From the NCBI GenBank assembly GCA_002493945.1, contig DLAL01000003.1, forward strand, positions 1-45,983: DNA of 45,983 bases, given 5' to 3'. The translations under genes and the position numbers were made by a program. The DNA comes from Porphyromonadaceae bacterium UBA7048. GTDB taxonomy: Bacteria; Bacteroidota; Bacteroidia; Bacteroidales; Muribaculaceae. The notes under the pieces were generated by a model. It made no database searches. It saw nothing but the letters and a program-made list of their open reading frames with translations, and had not been told where the DNA came from. Positions within the stretch are counted from its first letter, which is position 1; each line of letters starts with the position of its first letter. Below are positions 7,739 to 15,890 of the stretch, one piece after another.

Positions 7739-8632
7739 ATGGACAAACCACTGCTCACCATAGTCATCCCCGTCTACAACCGCTGCGCGATAGTTGGACG
7801 TACCCTCGACTCCATCGGGGCACAGACCTGCCGAGACTTCCGGCTGATACTTGTCGACAACGGTTCGACCGATGGCACGCCCGATGAACTGCGCCGCCGC
7901 GCCGCTGCAATGCCCGTCGAAACCGTCGTGCTTGAGGAGGGGCGTAGCGGAGCCGCGGCGGCCCGTCAGTGCGGTCTCGACGCTGTCGGCACGGAGTGGA
8001 CGATGTTCTTCGACTCGGACGACACTATGGAGCCTCGTCATGTGGAACGCGCTCTCGAGGCCGTAAGGCGCCATCCTGATGTGGAAGTGGTCGGATGGGA
8101 TGTGAACCGTCATTGCGGCGGACGCTCTTTCAGGTATGTGTTCACGACCTGCGATGTCATGTTCCGCAGCCTGTTCAACGGCACCATGGGAACTCAGCGC
8201 TATTTTGCGCGCACCGAAATCTTCCGTCGAGCCGGAGGGTGGAATCCTTCGCTCGGTGTGTGGGACGACATCGAACTCGGTGCCCGTATCATAGCCCTTC
8301 GTCCGAAGATGCTGAAACTCTGCGGCCCTGTGACGGTGGATATGTATGACCAGCCCGACTCGCTTACTCGCGGCGAATCCCTGTCCAATCTTCCGGCCAT
8401 AGAGCGCGCACTGTCGTCGATAAGCGCCACCATAGGACCGAAAGGCCCACTGTGGACCGGTCTCAAACTGATTATCCTCGCCGCACTCGCCGATACGGAC
8501 GAGGCACGCGCGCTGCGCGACAGCACGGCAGCCCGTATGCCGAAGCGATACAGGCTGCTGATGCGTGCGGCCTACGCATACACCGCCCGCGGAGGGCGCG
8601 GCATAGCGCGGATTCTACGACCCCTGCTGTGA
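7739..8632 (+). CDS. Glycosyltransferase family 2
   Basis: A 297-residue GT-A fold glycosyltransferase. The nucleotide-sugar half opens with LLTIVIPVYNRCAIVGRTL and VDNGSTDGT, followed by the metal-binding DSDD at 92-95. The acceptor half includes a GVWDDIELGARI segment that would supply the ED-type catalytic acid. There is no membrane segment until weakly hydrophobic helices at the end, so it is cytoplasmic or peripheral. It lies 3 nt after the sialate esterase fusion and is probably cotranscribed with it, although a sugar-adding enzyme beside a sugar-releasing one gives no obvious shared pathway. Its 3' end overlaps the convergent PFOR gene by 18 nt. Donor and acceptor sugars are unknown. 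Confidence 0.88.
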   Translation: MDKPLLTIVIPVYNRCAIVGRTLDSIGAQTCRDFRLILVDNGSTDGTPDELRRRAAAMPVETVVLEEGRSGAAAARQCGLDAVGTEWTMFFDSDDTMEPRHVERALEAVRRHPDVEVVGWDVNRHCGGRSFRYVFTTCDVMFRSLFNGTMGTQRYFARTEIFRRAGGWNPSLGVWDDIELGARIIALRPKMLKLCGPVTVDMYDQPDSLTRGESLSNLPAIERALSSISATIGPKGPLWTGLKLIILAALADTDEARALRDSTAARMPKRYRLLMRAAYAYTARGGRGIARILRPLL

Positions 8633-11600
8633 CTTGAGGGCCGAAAGTATACTGTAAATCTCGCCCAGACGGCCGGCAAGCTGCTTGTCGAGGCCCGGAG
8701 CCTCGGCAGGGTCGGCTATGCGCAGGTCGGCGTAGCGGTCCTCGCCCTGCAGGAAGTCGGCCAGTGAGTCGTCGGGTGCCGGCATGTCGAGGTTCAGTTT
8801 GCCGGCCACGGGGTCGTAGCGGTACAGCTGCCAGTAGCCTGCCTCGACGGCCCGGCGCTCCTCGACTATCGAGTGGCTCATGCCCGTGCGTATGCCGTGG
8901 AGGATACAGGGGCAGTATGCTATCACTATCGACGGTCCGTCGTAGGCCTCGGCCTCGCGCAGGGCGTTGATGGTCTGCGTATAATTGGCGCCCAGAGCTA
9001 TCTGTGCCACGTACACGTTGCCGTAGGTCATCATCATGCGTCCGAGGTCTTTCTTGCGTGTGCGTTTGCCGTGTGCGGCGTACTTCATCACCGCTGCAAG
9101 CGGCGTGGCCTTCGACGTCTGTCCGCCGGTATTGCTGTAGCACTCCGTGTCCATCACCAGAAGGTTGATGTTGATGTTCTGTGCCAGCACGTGGTCGAGT
9201 CCTGCGAATCCTATGTCATATGCCCATCCGTCGCCGCCGATAGCCCATACGGACTTTTTGCCGAGCATGTCGGCGTTGTCGGCGAGGGTGCGGAGCAGCG
9301 GACTGGCGCTTTCCCCTATTGTCCTGAGCATGGTGTCGGCAGCGGTCTGCGAGGTCTCGGCGTCGTCGAACGCCGCTATCCATGCGTTGACGGCCGCCAC
9401 GGTCTGTGCGTCGAGAGTCTTGTCTGCGGCCGCCTTGCGCGCCGTGTCGAGCAGCGCTTCGCGCCGATGGTCCATCGCTACGGCTATGCCGTAGCCGAAC
9501 TCGGCATTGTCCTCGAAGAGCGAGTTGGCCCAGGCCGGACCCAGTCCGCGCGCGTCGGTGCAGTAGGCGTTGCTGGGGTAGTTGGCGCCCCATATCGACG
9601 AGCAGCCCGTGGCGTTGGCTATGACCATGCGCGGCCCGAAGAGCTGGGTGAGGAGTTTCACGTACGGCGTCTCGCCGCAGCCGCCGCATGCGCCGGAGAA
9701 CTGCATCAGCGGTCGGCGCAGCTGTGTGCCCGGAATACTCGTCGGCGGCATGAGCGTGTCCTTCTCCGGAACGGTCTGAGCGTAGGCGAGCATGCGTTCC
9801 TGCTTGTCGAGCTGAGTGGCAAGTGGCATCATGTCCAGCGCTTTGCCGGGACATATCGTGGCGCACGATGCGCAGCCCGTGCAGTCGGCGGCATATACCT
9901 GGATACGGAAGAAATACTTGCCCTTGAGCGCCTTGTACGATGTCGGCACGGAGTCGAAGCCCTCGGGAGCGGCGTCCTTCTCTGCCTGCGTCATAAGCAC
10001 GGGACGGATGGCGGCATGGCTGCAGACGAGCGAGCACTCCGTGCACTGCACGCACTTGTCCGGATTCCACTGCGGTACGTCGATGGCTATGCACCGCTTC
10101 TCCCAGGCTGTGGTGCCGGGCGGTACGGTGCCGTCGGGCGTGAAGGCCGATACGGGCAGACGGTCGCCCTGCAGCGACATGCAGGCGCGGGCTATGCGGC
10201 GGACGAAGCTGTCCGTGGCCGATTCGCCGGCTTTCGGGCTGTCGTCCGGTGACGGAACTTCGGTCTGCGCCCACGAGGCGGGATAGTCCACGCGGTGTAT
10301 GGCCTGGGGCGCCATGTCGATGGCCGAGAGATTCTTCTGCACCACATCGCCGCCTTCGTGCATATAGGCGTCTTTCACCCTCTGACGCAGGGCGTCGAGG
10401 GCCTTGTCTATGTCCACCGCGTCGATGAGATGGAAGAACACGGCTTCCATTATGGTGTTGATTCGTGCTCCGAGCCCGACCTTGGCGGCGATGGCCGTAG
10501 CGTCGATGGTGTAGAACTGCAGCTTTTTGGCGGCGATGTCGCGCCGGAGTGCCGGAGGCAGGACCTTGCCGAGCTGTGCGTCGGTCATGGCGGTGTTCAG
10601 CACGAATATGCTGCCGGGCTTCGAGCGCTCGGTCAGGGCGAAGCGCCCCACGTAGGCATCCTTGTTGCACGCCGTGTAGTCGGCCTGACGTATGCCGTAC
10701 TCCGACCGTATCGGGTGAGGCGCGAAGCGGAGTTCGCTGATGGTGTAGCCGCCCGACTTTTTGGCCGAGTAGTGGAAATATGCCTGGGCGTACATGCCGT
10801 CCTCCGCCGCTATGATGGATGCCGCCTGACGGGTCGCGCCGACAGTTCCGTCCGAGCCCATGCCATAGAACACGCACTGCGTGACGCCTTCCTCGACTGG
10901 CACCACTGCGTCGGCCGGAGTGTCGAGCGACAGATGCGTCACGTCGTCGGTGATGCCGACGGTGAACCGGCGTTTCGGTTCGGCCGAAGCCGCCTCGGCG
11001 AATACGCTGACCGCCATCGCCGGGTCGAATTCCTTGCTCGACAGGCCGTAGCGGCCTCCCGTCACCGTGGCCGTCAGACCGGCCTCGTGGACGGCGGCGA
11101 GAACGTCGAGCAGAAGCGGTTCGGCCTGCGAACCCGGCTCCTTGGTGCGGTCGAGTACGATGATGTGCCTGACCGACCGGGGCAGGGCAGCCACCAGGGC
11201 TTTGGCGTCGAAGGGCCGGTAGAGGCGCACCGCCAGCACGCCGGTCTTCTCTCCACGGGCGTTGAGGCAGTCCACGGCATCGCGTAGCACGGCCGTGCTC
11301 GAGCCCATCGCTACGGCCACGCGGTCGGCTTCGGGGTCGCCGTAGTAGTCGAAAAGATGATATGCGCGCCCTGTCGCCGCCGCCACCTTGTCCATGGCCT
11401 TCTGCATGATGGCCGGGAAGGCGTCGTAGTAGCGGTTGGCAGCCTCGCGGTTCTGGAAGTAAACGTCGCTGTTCTGCGCGGAGCCGCGCGTGTCGGGGTG
11501 CCGCGGATTCATGGCGCGTGCGCGGAATGCAGCCACGGCGTCGCGGTCGACCATCTCCGATATGGTATCGTAGTCGATTACGTCGATAGTGTTCCACTCG

Positions 11601-12124
11601 TTGCTTGTGCGCCATCCGTCGAAGAAGTGGAGCACCGGCACACGGCCTTCTATGGCCGCAAGGTGAGCCGCCAGCGCCAGGTCCATGGTCTCCTGCACCG
11701 TGGCCGACGCGAGGATGGCGAAGCCCGTGGTGCGGCACGCCATCACGTCCTGATGGTCGCCGAATATGCTCAGGGCCTGCGTGGCTATCGAGCGGCTGCC
11801 CACGTGGAATACCGCCGGGAGGAGCTCGCCCGATATCTTGAACATGTTCGGTATCATCAGCAGCAGGCCCTGCGACGCTGTGAAAGTCGTGGCCAGGGCG
11901 CCCCCGGCCAGTGCGCCGTGGGTGGCGCCGGCGGCACCGAGTTCGCTTTCGAGCTCACGTATCTGCACCGTCGAGCCGAATACATTCAGCCGTCCGTCGA
12001 GAGCCCAGCGGTCGGCGGTGTCGCCCATTGATGCGATAGGTGTGATAGGATATATCGTAGCCACTTCGCTCAGCGCATAGGCTATGTGGGTCGCTGCGGT
12101 GCAGCCGTCCATGATCTGTTTCAT
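8615..12124 (-). CDS. nifJ: Pyruvate:ferredoxin (flavodoxin) oxidoreductase
   Basis: A 1169-residue single-chain PFOR that oxidises pyruvate to acetyl-CoA and CO2 while reducing ferredoxin, the key step of pyruvate catabolism in this anaerobe. All domains are visible: the N-terminal pyruvate-binding domain (IYPITPIASMGD, near residue 25), the transketolase C-like domain (about 260-400), the gamma domain (about 420-620), a two-cluster ferredoxin domain with CVQCTECSLVC near 690 and CTGCASCATICP near 750, and the C-terminal TPP domain with GDGWAYDIGFAGLD near 965 and DTECYSNTGGQTSK near 995. The additional cluster-binding CGGCGETPY segment is also present. Length is as expected for the family (about 1170-1190). 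No clear promoter was found between it and the divergent toxin-antitoxin operon. Confidence 0.97.
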   Translation of the reverse strand: MKQIMDGCTAATHIAYALSEVATIYPITPIASMGDTADRWALDGRLNVFGSTVQIRELESELGAAGATHGALAGGALATTFTASQGLLLMIPNMFKISGELLPAVFHVGSRSIATQALSIFGDHQDVMACRTTGFAILASATVQETMDLALAAHLAAIEGRVPVLHFFDGWRTSNEWNTIDVIDYDTISEMVDRDAVAAFRARAMNPRHPDTRGSAQNSDVYFQNREAANRYYDAFPAIMQKAMDKVAAATGRAYHLFDYYGDPEADRVAVAMGSSTAVLRDAVDCLNARGEKTGVLAVRLYRPFDAKALVAALPRSVRHIIVLDRTKEPGSQAEPLLLDVLAAVHEAGLTATVTGGRYGLSSKEFDPAMAVSVFAEAASAEPKRRFTVGITDDVTHLSLDTPADAVVPVEEGVTQCVFYGMGSDGTVGATRQAASIIAAEDGMYAQAYFHYSAKKSGGYTISELRFAPHPIRSEYGIRQADYTACNKDAYVGRFALTERSKPGSIFVLNTAMTDAQLGKVLPPALRRDIAAKKLQFYTIDATAIAAKVGLGARINTIMEAVFFHLIDAVDIDKALDALRQRVKDAYMHEGGDVVQKNLSAIDMAPQAIHRVDYPASWAQTEVPSPDDSPKAGESATDSFVRRIARACMSLQGDRLPVSAFTPDGTVPPGTTAWEKRCIAIDVPQWNPDKCVQCTECSLVCSHAAIRPVLMTQAEKDAAPEGFDSVPTSYKALKGKYFFRIQVYAADCTGCASCATICPGKALDMMPLATQLDKQERMLAYAQTVPEKDTLMPPTSIPGTQLRRPLMQFSGACGGCGETPYVKLLTQLFGPRMVIANATGCSSIWGANYPSNAYCTDARGLGPAWANSLFEDNAEFGYGIAVAMDHRREALLDTARKAAADKTLDAQTVAAVNAWIAAFDDAETSQTAADTMLRTIGESASPLLRTLADNADMLGKKSVWAIGGDGWAYDIGFAGLDHVLAQNININLLVMDTECYSNTGGQTSKATPLAAVMKYAAHGKRTRKKDLGRMMMTYGNVYVAQIALGANYTQTINALREAEAYDGPSIVIAYCPCILHGIRTGMSHSIVEERRAVEAGYWQLYRYDPVAGKLNLDMPAPDDSLADFLQGEDRYADLRIADPAEAPGLDKQLAGRLGEIYSILSALKSQQGS

Positions 12125-12221
12125 CGTATATACGGATTATGTATGAGTCTATAGGATAATAACTCCCATGGCGGCGGCTTGGTTTTATGTCCGCGGTTCA
12201 TGAGAACTAAAAATAGCCATG

Positions 12222-12258
12222 AAATGTTTCTATATATGTAACATTTTTATTAACTTTG
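12222..12258 (+). promoter_or_regulatory. higBA promoter with inverted-repeat operator
   Basis: AAATGTT at 12222-12228 and AACATTT at 12240-12246 form a perfect inverted repeat covering the -33 region, and TAACTTTG at 12251-12258 is the -7 box. A dyad over the promoter is what autoregulation by the HigA antitoxin would need. The region is AT-rich compared with its neighbours. Confidence 0.65.
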
Positions 12259-12272
12259 CAGGAGATAAGTGG

Positions 12273-12620
12273 ATGCTTATGGAACTGAAAGCAAAGTTTG
12301 ATGTAATCTATATGGAGTCAGCCTTGAGCTATCTCGGCTCCTTGCCTGAAAAGGTGCAGGATAAGATTTCCTATAACATTTCCAAGAGCCGTTATTTCAT
12401 GGATAAAGAACTATTCAAGAAGCTCAATGACAATATCTGGGAATTCCGTACGCGTTATCAAGGTATGACTTATCGGCTTCTTGCTTTTTGGGATAATGAA
12501 ACCGGGAGTCTGGTCGTAGCCACTCATGGCTTTATCAAGAAGTCTCAGAAGACACCGGAGAATGAGATTGCCAGAGCGGAAGCCTTAAGAAAAGAATATT
12601 TTGAAATTAAGAATGATTGA
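12273..12620 (+). CDS. higB: HigB-like toxin (RelE superfamily, Gp49-type)
   Basis: A 115-residue protein of the phage Gp49-like/HigB branch of the RelE mRNA-interferase superfamily. Members cleave mRNA, usually on the ribosome. Visible family features are the N-terminal FDVIYMESALSYLGSLP, the conserved IWEFRTRYQGMTYRLLAFW core with its basic residues, and the C-terminal ATHGFIKKSQKTPENEI helix, which is characteristic. The frame is open from 12219, but the -7 box at 12251 and a GGAG at 12261-12264 eight nt upstream place the start at the ATG at 12273. Toxin-first order, 3 nt before the antitoxin, is the higBA arrangement. It is AT-richer than the flanking housekeeping genes, which suggests acquisition. 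Confidence 0.9.
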   Translation: MLMELKAKFDVIYMESALSYLGSLPEKVQDKISYNISKSRYFMDKELFKKLNDNIWEFRTRYQGMTYRLLAFWDNETGSLVVATHGFIKKSQKTPENEIARAEALRKEYFEIKND

Positions 12621-12623
12621 GAT

Positions 12624-12935
12624 ATGGCAAAGATGAAACTTTATACTCACGAAGAAATGCTTGACAGGATTGTAGGCGAGAAAGGTACTCCGCGTCGGGA
12701 TGCGATGGAATCGGAGCTGCAGTCCTTCCTTATAGGCGAGGCCATCAGACAGGCTCGTAAGAATAAGAAGCTGACGCAAGAACAGCTTGGCGAACTTATG
12801 GGTGTCCGTCGTGCTCAGGTATCTCGCATCGAAAATGGTCAGAATCTGACCGTAGGCACGATAGTCAGAGCATTCAAGGCCATGGGGGTGCCTGCCGCAT
12901 TCACTTTCGGCGGAGTTTCGCTTTCGCTGTGCTGA
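12624..12935 (+). CDS. higA: HigA-like antitoxin, XRE-family HTH
   Basis: A 103-residue antitoxin with an N-terminal toxin-binding region (YTHEEMLDRIVGEKGTP, residues about 7-23) and a Cro/C1-type helix-turn-helix at about 37-90 (AIRQARKNKKLTQEQLGELM, then RRAQVSRIENG). It begins 3 nt after the toxin stop. It should neutralise HigB and, with it, repress the operon through the inverted repeat at 12222-12246; the regulation is inferred from the family. It ends about 30 nt before the tRNA promoter. Confidence 0.9.
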   Translation: MAKMKLYTHEEMLDRIVGEKGTPRRDAMESELQSFLIGEAIRQARKNKKLTQEQLGELMGVRRAQVSRIENGQNLTVGTIVRAFKAMGVPAAFTFGGVSLSLC

Positions 12936-12966
12936 ACCGCAGATTCAGCCATAAAATAAGCGCGAA

Positions 12967-12998
12967 ATTTGCTGTGACGAAAAAAAATCCTTAACTTT
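12967..12998 (+). promoter_or_regulatory. tRNA-Gln promoter
   Basis: TTTG at 12967-12970, exactly 20 nt, then TAACTTTG at 12991-12998: a near-ideal Bacteroidetes promoter, 40 nt upstream of the mature tRNA. Confidence 0.8.
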
Positions 12999-13038
12999 GC
13001 GCTGCTTTTAGTCCCCTCGCGGGGTTGGAGCACAGGAT

Positions 13039-13109
13039 AGTCTTATGGTGTAATGGTAGCACTACAGGTTTTGGTTCTGTCTGTCCAGGTTCGAATCCTG
13101 GTAAGACTA
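13039..13109 (+). tRNA. tRNA-Gln (anticodon UUG)
   Basis: A cloverleaf can be folded by hand. The acceptor stem is 13039-13045 with 13102-13108 and the discriminator is A13109. A short D stem is GTG 13048-13050 with CAC 13060-13062. The anticodon stem 13064-13068 pairs with 13076-13080 around a seven-base loop with TTG at 13071-13073. The T stem CCAGG/CCTGG encloses TTCGAAT at 13090-13096. CCA is not encoded. It has its own promoter and terminator and sits just after the toxin-antitoxin pair. Confidence 0.96.
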
Positions 13110-13112
13110 CGG

Positions 13113-13146
13113 AAAACGCCCCCGGCACTGTGCCGGAGGCGTTTTT
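13113..13146. terminator. Bidirectional rho-independent terminator
   Basis: A strong hairpin with arms AAAACGCCCCCGGCAC and TGTGCCGGAGGCGTTTT (one mismatch) flanked by A- and T-runs. It ends the tRNA transcript on the plus strand and the endonuclease/phosphatase gene on the minus strand. Confidence 0.9.
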
Positions 13147-13170
13147 CGTATAGGGGGTGTTCCTTGAGGA

Positions 13171-14232
13171 TTATTTTTTTGGAGCCGTGCGCTGCAGAAA
13201 TATCTCGGTGGGGAAGTGGTCGGAGTAGCCGCCGATGTATGCTCCGCCCGAGAACGAGCGCTTCGGCGCTCCCTGAAGCGTGCCTTCGGTAGCGAAGAGG
13301 AAGGGGAAATTCAGAACCTTGGCCGTGGAGAATTTCCACGATGTGTCGGCTTTGGGATCTACGAGATTGCCCGAGATGATGATCTGGTCGAAGAGGTTCC
13401 ACGAACCTTTGTAGGCCAGTGTGCCGGTGCCGTCGTTGAGGATATTCCACCAGGGATTGAAGAAACCGTGTTCGCCGACGCCATCGGGATTGCGCTTTGC
13501 CCCGAGCACCTTGGCGCACGACTTGTCCATGGGGTCGTCGTTGAGGTCACCCATTATGATGACGCCGATGTTGGGGTCGGTGCGCCAGAGCGAGTCCGCG
13601 ATATTGCGGCAGAGCTCGGCGGCTGCAACGCGGTTAGGCTCCGACTGCTCCTGTCCGCCCAGACGCGAGGGCCAGTGGTTCACGATGACGGCTATGCGCT
13701 GGCCCAGCAGACGGCCTACGACGCACATCTGGTCGCGGGTGCGGAACTTGACGGCTGTCAGGCGGTGGTTGGTCACGTTCTCGAGCTTGAAGTAGCGGGG
13801 ATTGTAGAGCAGACCCACGTCCACGCCGCGGGCGTCGGGCGAGTCATGATGCACAATCTGGAGATTCCATGCCTTGATGTCGGGACGGCTTACCACATCT
13901 TCGAGCACCGAGCGGTTCTCGATTTCCGATACACCGATTATGGCAGGACCGACAGGAGTGGTATTGGTCTTGAACTGCGATATGGCGTAAGCGAGGTTGT
14001 TGACTTTCTGCCAGTACTTGCGGCCATCCCACTGGCGCTGGCCGCCGGGGGTAAATTCCAGGTCGCGGTTTTCGGGATTGTTGGGTATGGTGTCGAAAAG
14101 GTTCTCGAAGTTGTAGAATGCTATTCCGGCCACCTGTACCTTTCGGCTGCTGCCGTTCTTCTGAGCCTGCATCGTCGCAGGGACGAGCAGCGCCGCGCAC
14201 ACCAGTAGGATGCTGAGTATAGTTCGCTTCAT
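13171..14232 (-). CDS. Secreted endonuclease/exonuclease/phosphatase-family protein
   Basis: A 353-residue exported protein with a signal peptide (MKRTILSILLVCAALLVPA) and a complete EEP fold. Motifs in order are FYNFENLFDT, IGVSEIENRSVLEDVV with the metal-binding Glu, IVNHWPSRLGG with the catalytic His, MGDLNDDP and a C-terminal YSDHFP. The family includes DNases, sphingomyelinases and phosphoinositide phosphatases, so the substrate is open; a periplasmic or secreted nuclease or phosphodiesterase is likely. The frame continues upstream to 14289, but the ATG at 14232 gives the signal peptide. It is a single gene ending at the two-way terminator. Confidence 0.9.
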   Translation of the reverse strand: MKRTILSILLVCAALLVPATMQAQKNGSSRKVQVAGIAFYNFENLFDTIPNNPENRDLEFTPGGQRQWDGRKYWQKVNNLAYAISQFKTNTTPVGPAIIGVSEIENRSVLEDVVSRPDIKAWNLQIVHHDSPDARGVDVGLLYNPRYFKLENVTNHRLTAVKFRTRDQMCVVGRLLGQRIAVIVNHWPSRLGGQEQSEPNRVAAAELCRNIADSLWRTDPNIGVIIMGDLNDDPMDKSCAKVLGAKRNPDGVGEHGFFNPWWNILNDGTGTLAYKGSWNLFDQIIISGNLVDPKADTSWKFSTAKVLNFPFLFATEGTLQGAPKRSFSGGAYIGGYSDHFPTEIFLQRTAPKK

Positions 14233-14275
14233 ATGTATCAGTAAAGTGTTTTTCAAACTTTTGGCTTTAACTCCG

Positions 14276-14283
14276 CAAATGTA
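14276..14283 (-). promoter_or_regulatory. possible -7 box for the EEP gene
   Basis: TACATTTG on the minus strand, about 44 nt upstream of the ATG at 14232. A second candidate, TATTTTTG at 14320-14327, is also present. Neither has a good -33 box. Confidence 0.4.
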
Positions 14284-14329
14284 ACACAAATTTTTCGATT
14301 TCAGTTTAAAAAAAGATTACAAAAATAGG

Positions 14330-14890
14330 GTGTCGCCGTGCGACGACACTTTTATTAAACCGTGTCTGCCGGGATTTAAATATTTGCTGAATCAGACGGA
14401 ACTGTGTGCTAAAGCCGACGAATACGGTATCCGCCGGGATGCCGCCAAGCATATAGGACTCCCCAGTGAGGGATGCGACTTCTGGCCGGCAGTCACTTCG
14501 GTCGAAGGACTGTGGCACTACGGCGAAATTCTCGATAATCCTGCCGGAAGCAACGCCGGCACCGAAGCGGGCTACAGACTGCTCAATGAGTATGCAAAGT
14601 ATATGAGTGTCACAGACAATGAGTATGCTTCGACATGTCTGTCATCGGTGAAGTCGTGGATTCTGCCGTCGGCAGCCGGAAATCTCTCGGGAGGAGTGCC
14701 TGCCTCGAAACTCGTCTACAGGGGAGAGAGTCACGACACATACTCCAATGACGGAGGCGCCACCAAAGGCACTATGCAGGCACGTATCGACAGAGTATAT
14801 CTGCTGTCGGCATGCCGCGAAGATAAAACCCTCAGACTGTCCTTAAAACACGTCAGGCGGCTGTGCACTGATGCGCAGCCGCCTTTTTAA
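14330..14890 (+). pseudogene. Degraded or spurious reading frame
   Basis: The only long open frame in the gap 14233-15051. It would encode 186 residues from a GTG lying inside a small hairpin (14331-14350), has no promoter or ATG near its 5' end, and its 3' end runs through a terminator hairpin, so the true coding part would have to end earlier. The composition (GLPSEGCDFWPAVTSVEGLW, then LVYRGESHDTYSNDGG) looks protein-like but matches no family I recognise, and a promoterless start fits a 3' remnant of a larger deleted gene. It may equally be non-coding. Confidence 0.3.
14855..14889 (+). terminator. Rho-independent terminator
   Basis: Arms AGGCGGCTGTGC and GCGCAGCCGCCT, with one G-T type mismatch, followed by TTTTT. 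It terminates rightward transcription although no intact rightward gene precedes it, supporting the idea of a lost gene. Confidence 0.8.
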
Positions 14891-14990
14891 GTCTGCTGCC
14901 GGCTCTGTGACTGGGCCGGATATTTATTGTCTGCCGGCGCTGCGTACGGTCGGTGGTGACTCAGCGGAGCATTTGCAGGCCATATAAAGC

Positions 14991-15028
14991 AAAAGCGCAC
15001 CGTCCTACGTGAAGGACGGTGCGCTTTT
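14991..15028 (-). terminator. Terminator of the frd operon (bidirectional form)
   Basis: A perfect 16-bp stem: 14991-15006 pairs with 15013-15028 around a six-base loop. A- and T-runs at the ends allow function in both directions. It lies 23 nt past the frdB stop. Confidence 0.88.
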
Positions 15029-15051
15029 AAGATGTTATAGCTCGTGCCGGA

Positions 15052-15807
15052 TTATTCGGCGAACTTGGCTGCGAGGAATTCGCGGTTGAGGCGTGCGATG
15101 TTGCTCAGAGGGATGTTCTTGGGACATTCTGCCGAGCATGCGCCGGTGTTGGTGCAGTTGCCGAAACCGAGTTCGTCCATCTTGCGTACCATGGCGCGGG
15201 CACGGCGCTTGCGTTCTACCTGGCCCTGGGGCAGGAGAGCGAACTGGCTTACCTTGGCCGATACGAAGAGCATGGCCGAGCCGTTCTTGCAGGCTGCCAC
15301 ACATGCGCCGCAGCCGATGCAGGTAGCGGAGTCCATGGCTACGTCGGCCACTTCCTTGCTGATGGGGAGGTTGTTGGCATCCTGAGCGCCGCCGCAGTTG
15401 AACGACACGTAGCCGCCTGCCTGCTGAATCTTGTCGAAGGCGTTGCGGTCTACCATGAGGTCGCGGATGACGGGGAATGCAGCCGAGCGCCAGGGTTCGA
15501 TGGTGATGGTGTCGCCGTCGTTGAACTTGCGCATGTGGAGCTGGCAGGTGGTGATGCCCTGTACGGGACCGTGGGGGTGACCGTTGATGTAGAGCGAGCA
15601 CATGCCGCAGATGCCTTCGCGGCAGTCGTTGTCGAATACTACGGGCTCATCGCCGCGCTCGACGAGCTGCTGGTTGAGCATGTCGAGCATTTCGAGGAAG
15701 CTGCTGCCCGTCGACACGTTGTCGAGCGAGTAGTTGACGAACTGTCCTTTTTCTTTGGGACCACGTTGACGCCAAATTTTCAGTTTTACGCTTATGGTAT
15801 TTTCCAT
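15052..15807 (-). CDS. frdB: Fumarate reductase/succinate dehydrogenase iron-sulfur subunit
   Basis: A 251-residue electron-transfer subunit linking the flavin subunit to quinol through three clusters. The [2Fe-2S] ligands are Cys62, Cys67, Cys70 and probably Cys88; the [4Fe-4S] motif has Cys163, Cys166, Cys169 and Cys173 (CIGCGACVAAC); the [3Fe-4S] motif has Cys218, Cys224 and Cys228 (CTNTGACSAECP). The last Cys of the 4Fe motif is followed by KNG rather than the common Pro. In Bacteroidales this enzyme mainly reduces fumarate to succinate during anaerobic respiration. It is the last gene of frdC-frdA-frdB, separated from frdA by 83 nt containing hairpins. Confidence 0.96.
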   Translation of the reverse strand: MENTISVKLKIWRQRGPKEKGQFVNYSLDNVSTGSSFLEMLDMLNQQLVERGDEPVVFDNDCREGICGMCSLYINGHPHGPVQGITTCQLHMRKFNDGDTITIEPWRSAAFPVIRDLMVDRNAFDKIQQAGGYVSFNCGGAQDANNLPISKEVADVAMDSATCIGCGACVAACKNGSAMLFVSAKVSQFALLPQGQVERKRRARAMVRKMDELGFGNCTNTGACSAECPKNIPLSNIARLNREFLAAKFAE

Positions 15808-15830
15808 TTTACTATTTTGATTCTTTGGTA

Positions 15831-15877
15831 GCTCCCGGAGACCGGCGTAGCCGGAGGGCTTCCGGCTCCCGGAGCCG
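15831..15877. repeat. Clustered inverted repeats between frdA and frdB
   Basis: Within 47 nt lie two direct copies of GCTCCCGGAG (15831-15840 and 15865-15874), each nearly self-complementary, and the inverted repeat CCGGC-GTA-GCCGG. The transcript could fold into several alternative GC-rich hairpins. They may stabilise or process the polycistronic mRNA. There is no T-run, so termination is unlikely. Confidence 0.6.
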
Positions 15878-15890
15878 CGTGGTTAAAGGA

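Noticed and set aside
8615..8632. Overlap of the GT2 and PFOR genes as a regulatory device
   Set aside because: An 18-nt tail-to-tail overlap is ordinary in compact genomes.
14331..14350. Small hairpin followed by TTTT as a rightward terminator
   Set aside because: The stem is only six base pairs with a mismatched interior, and no rightward gene precedes it.
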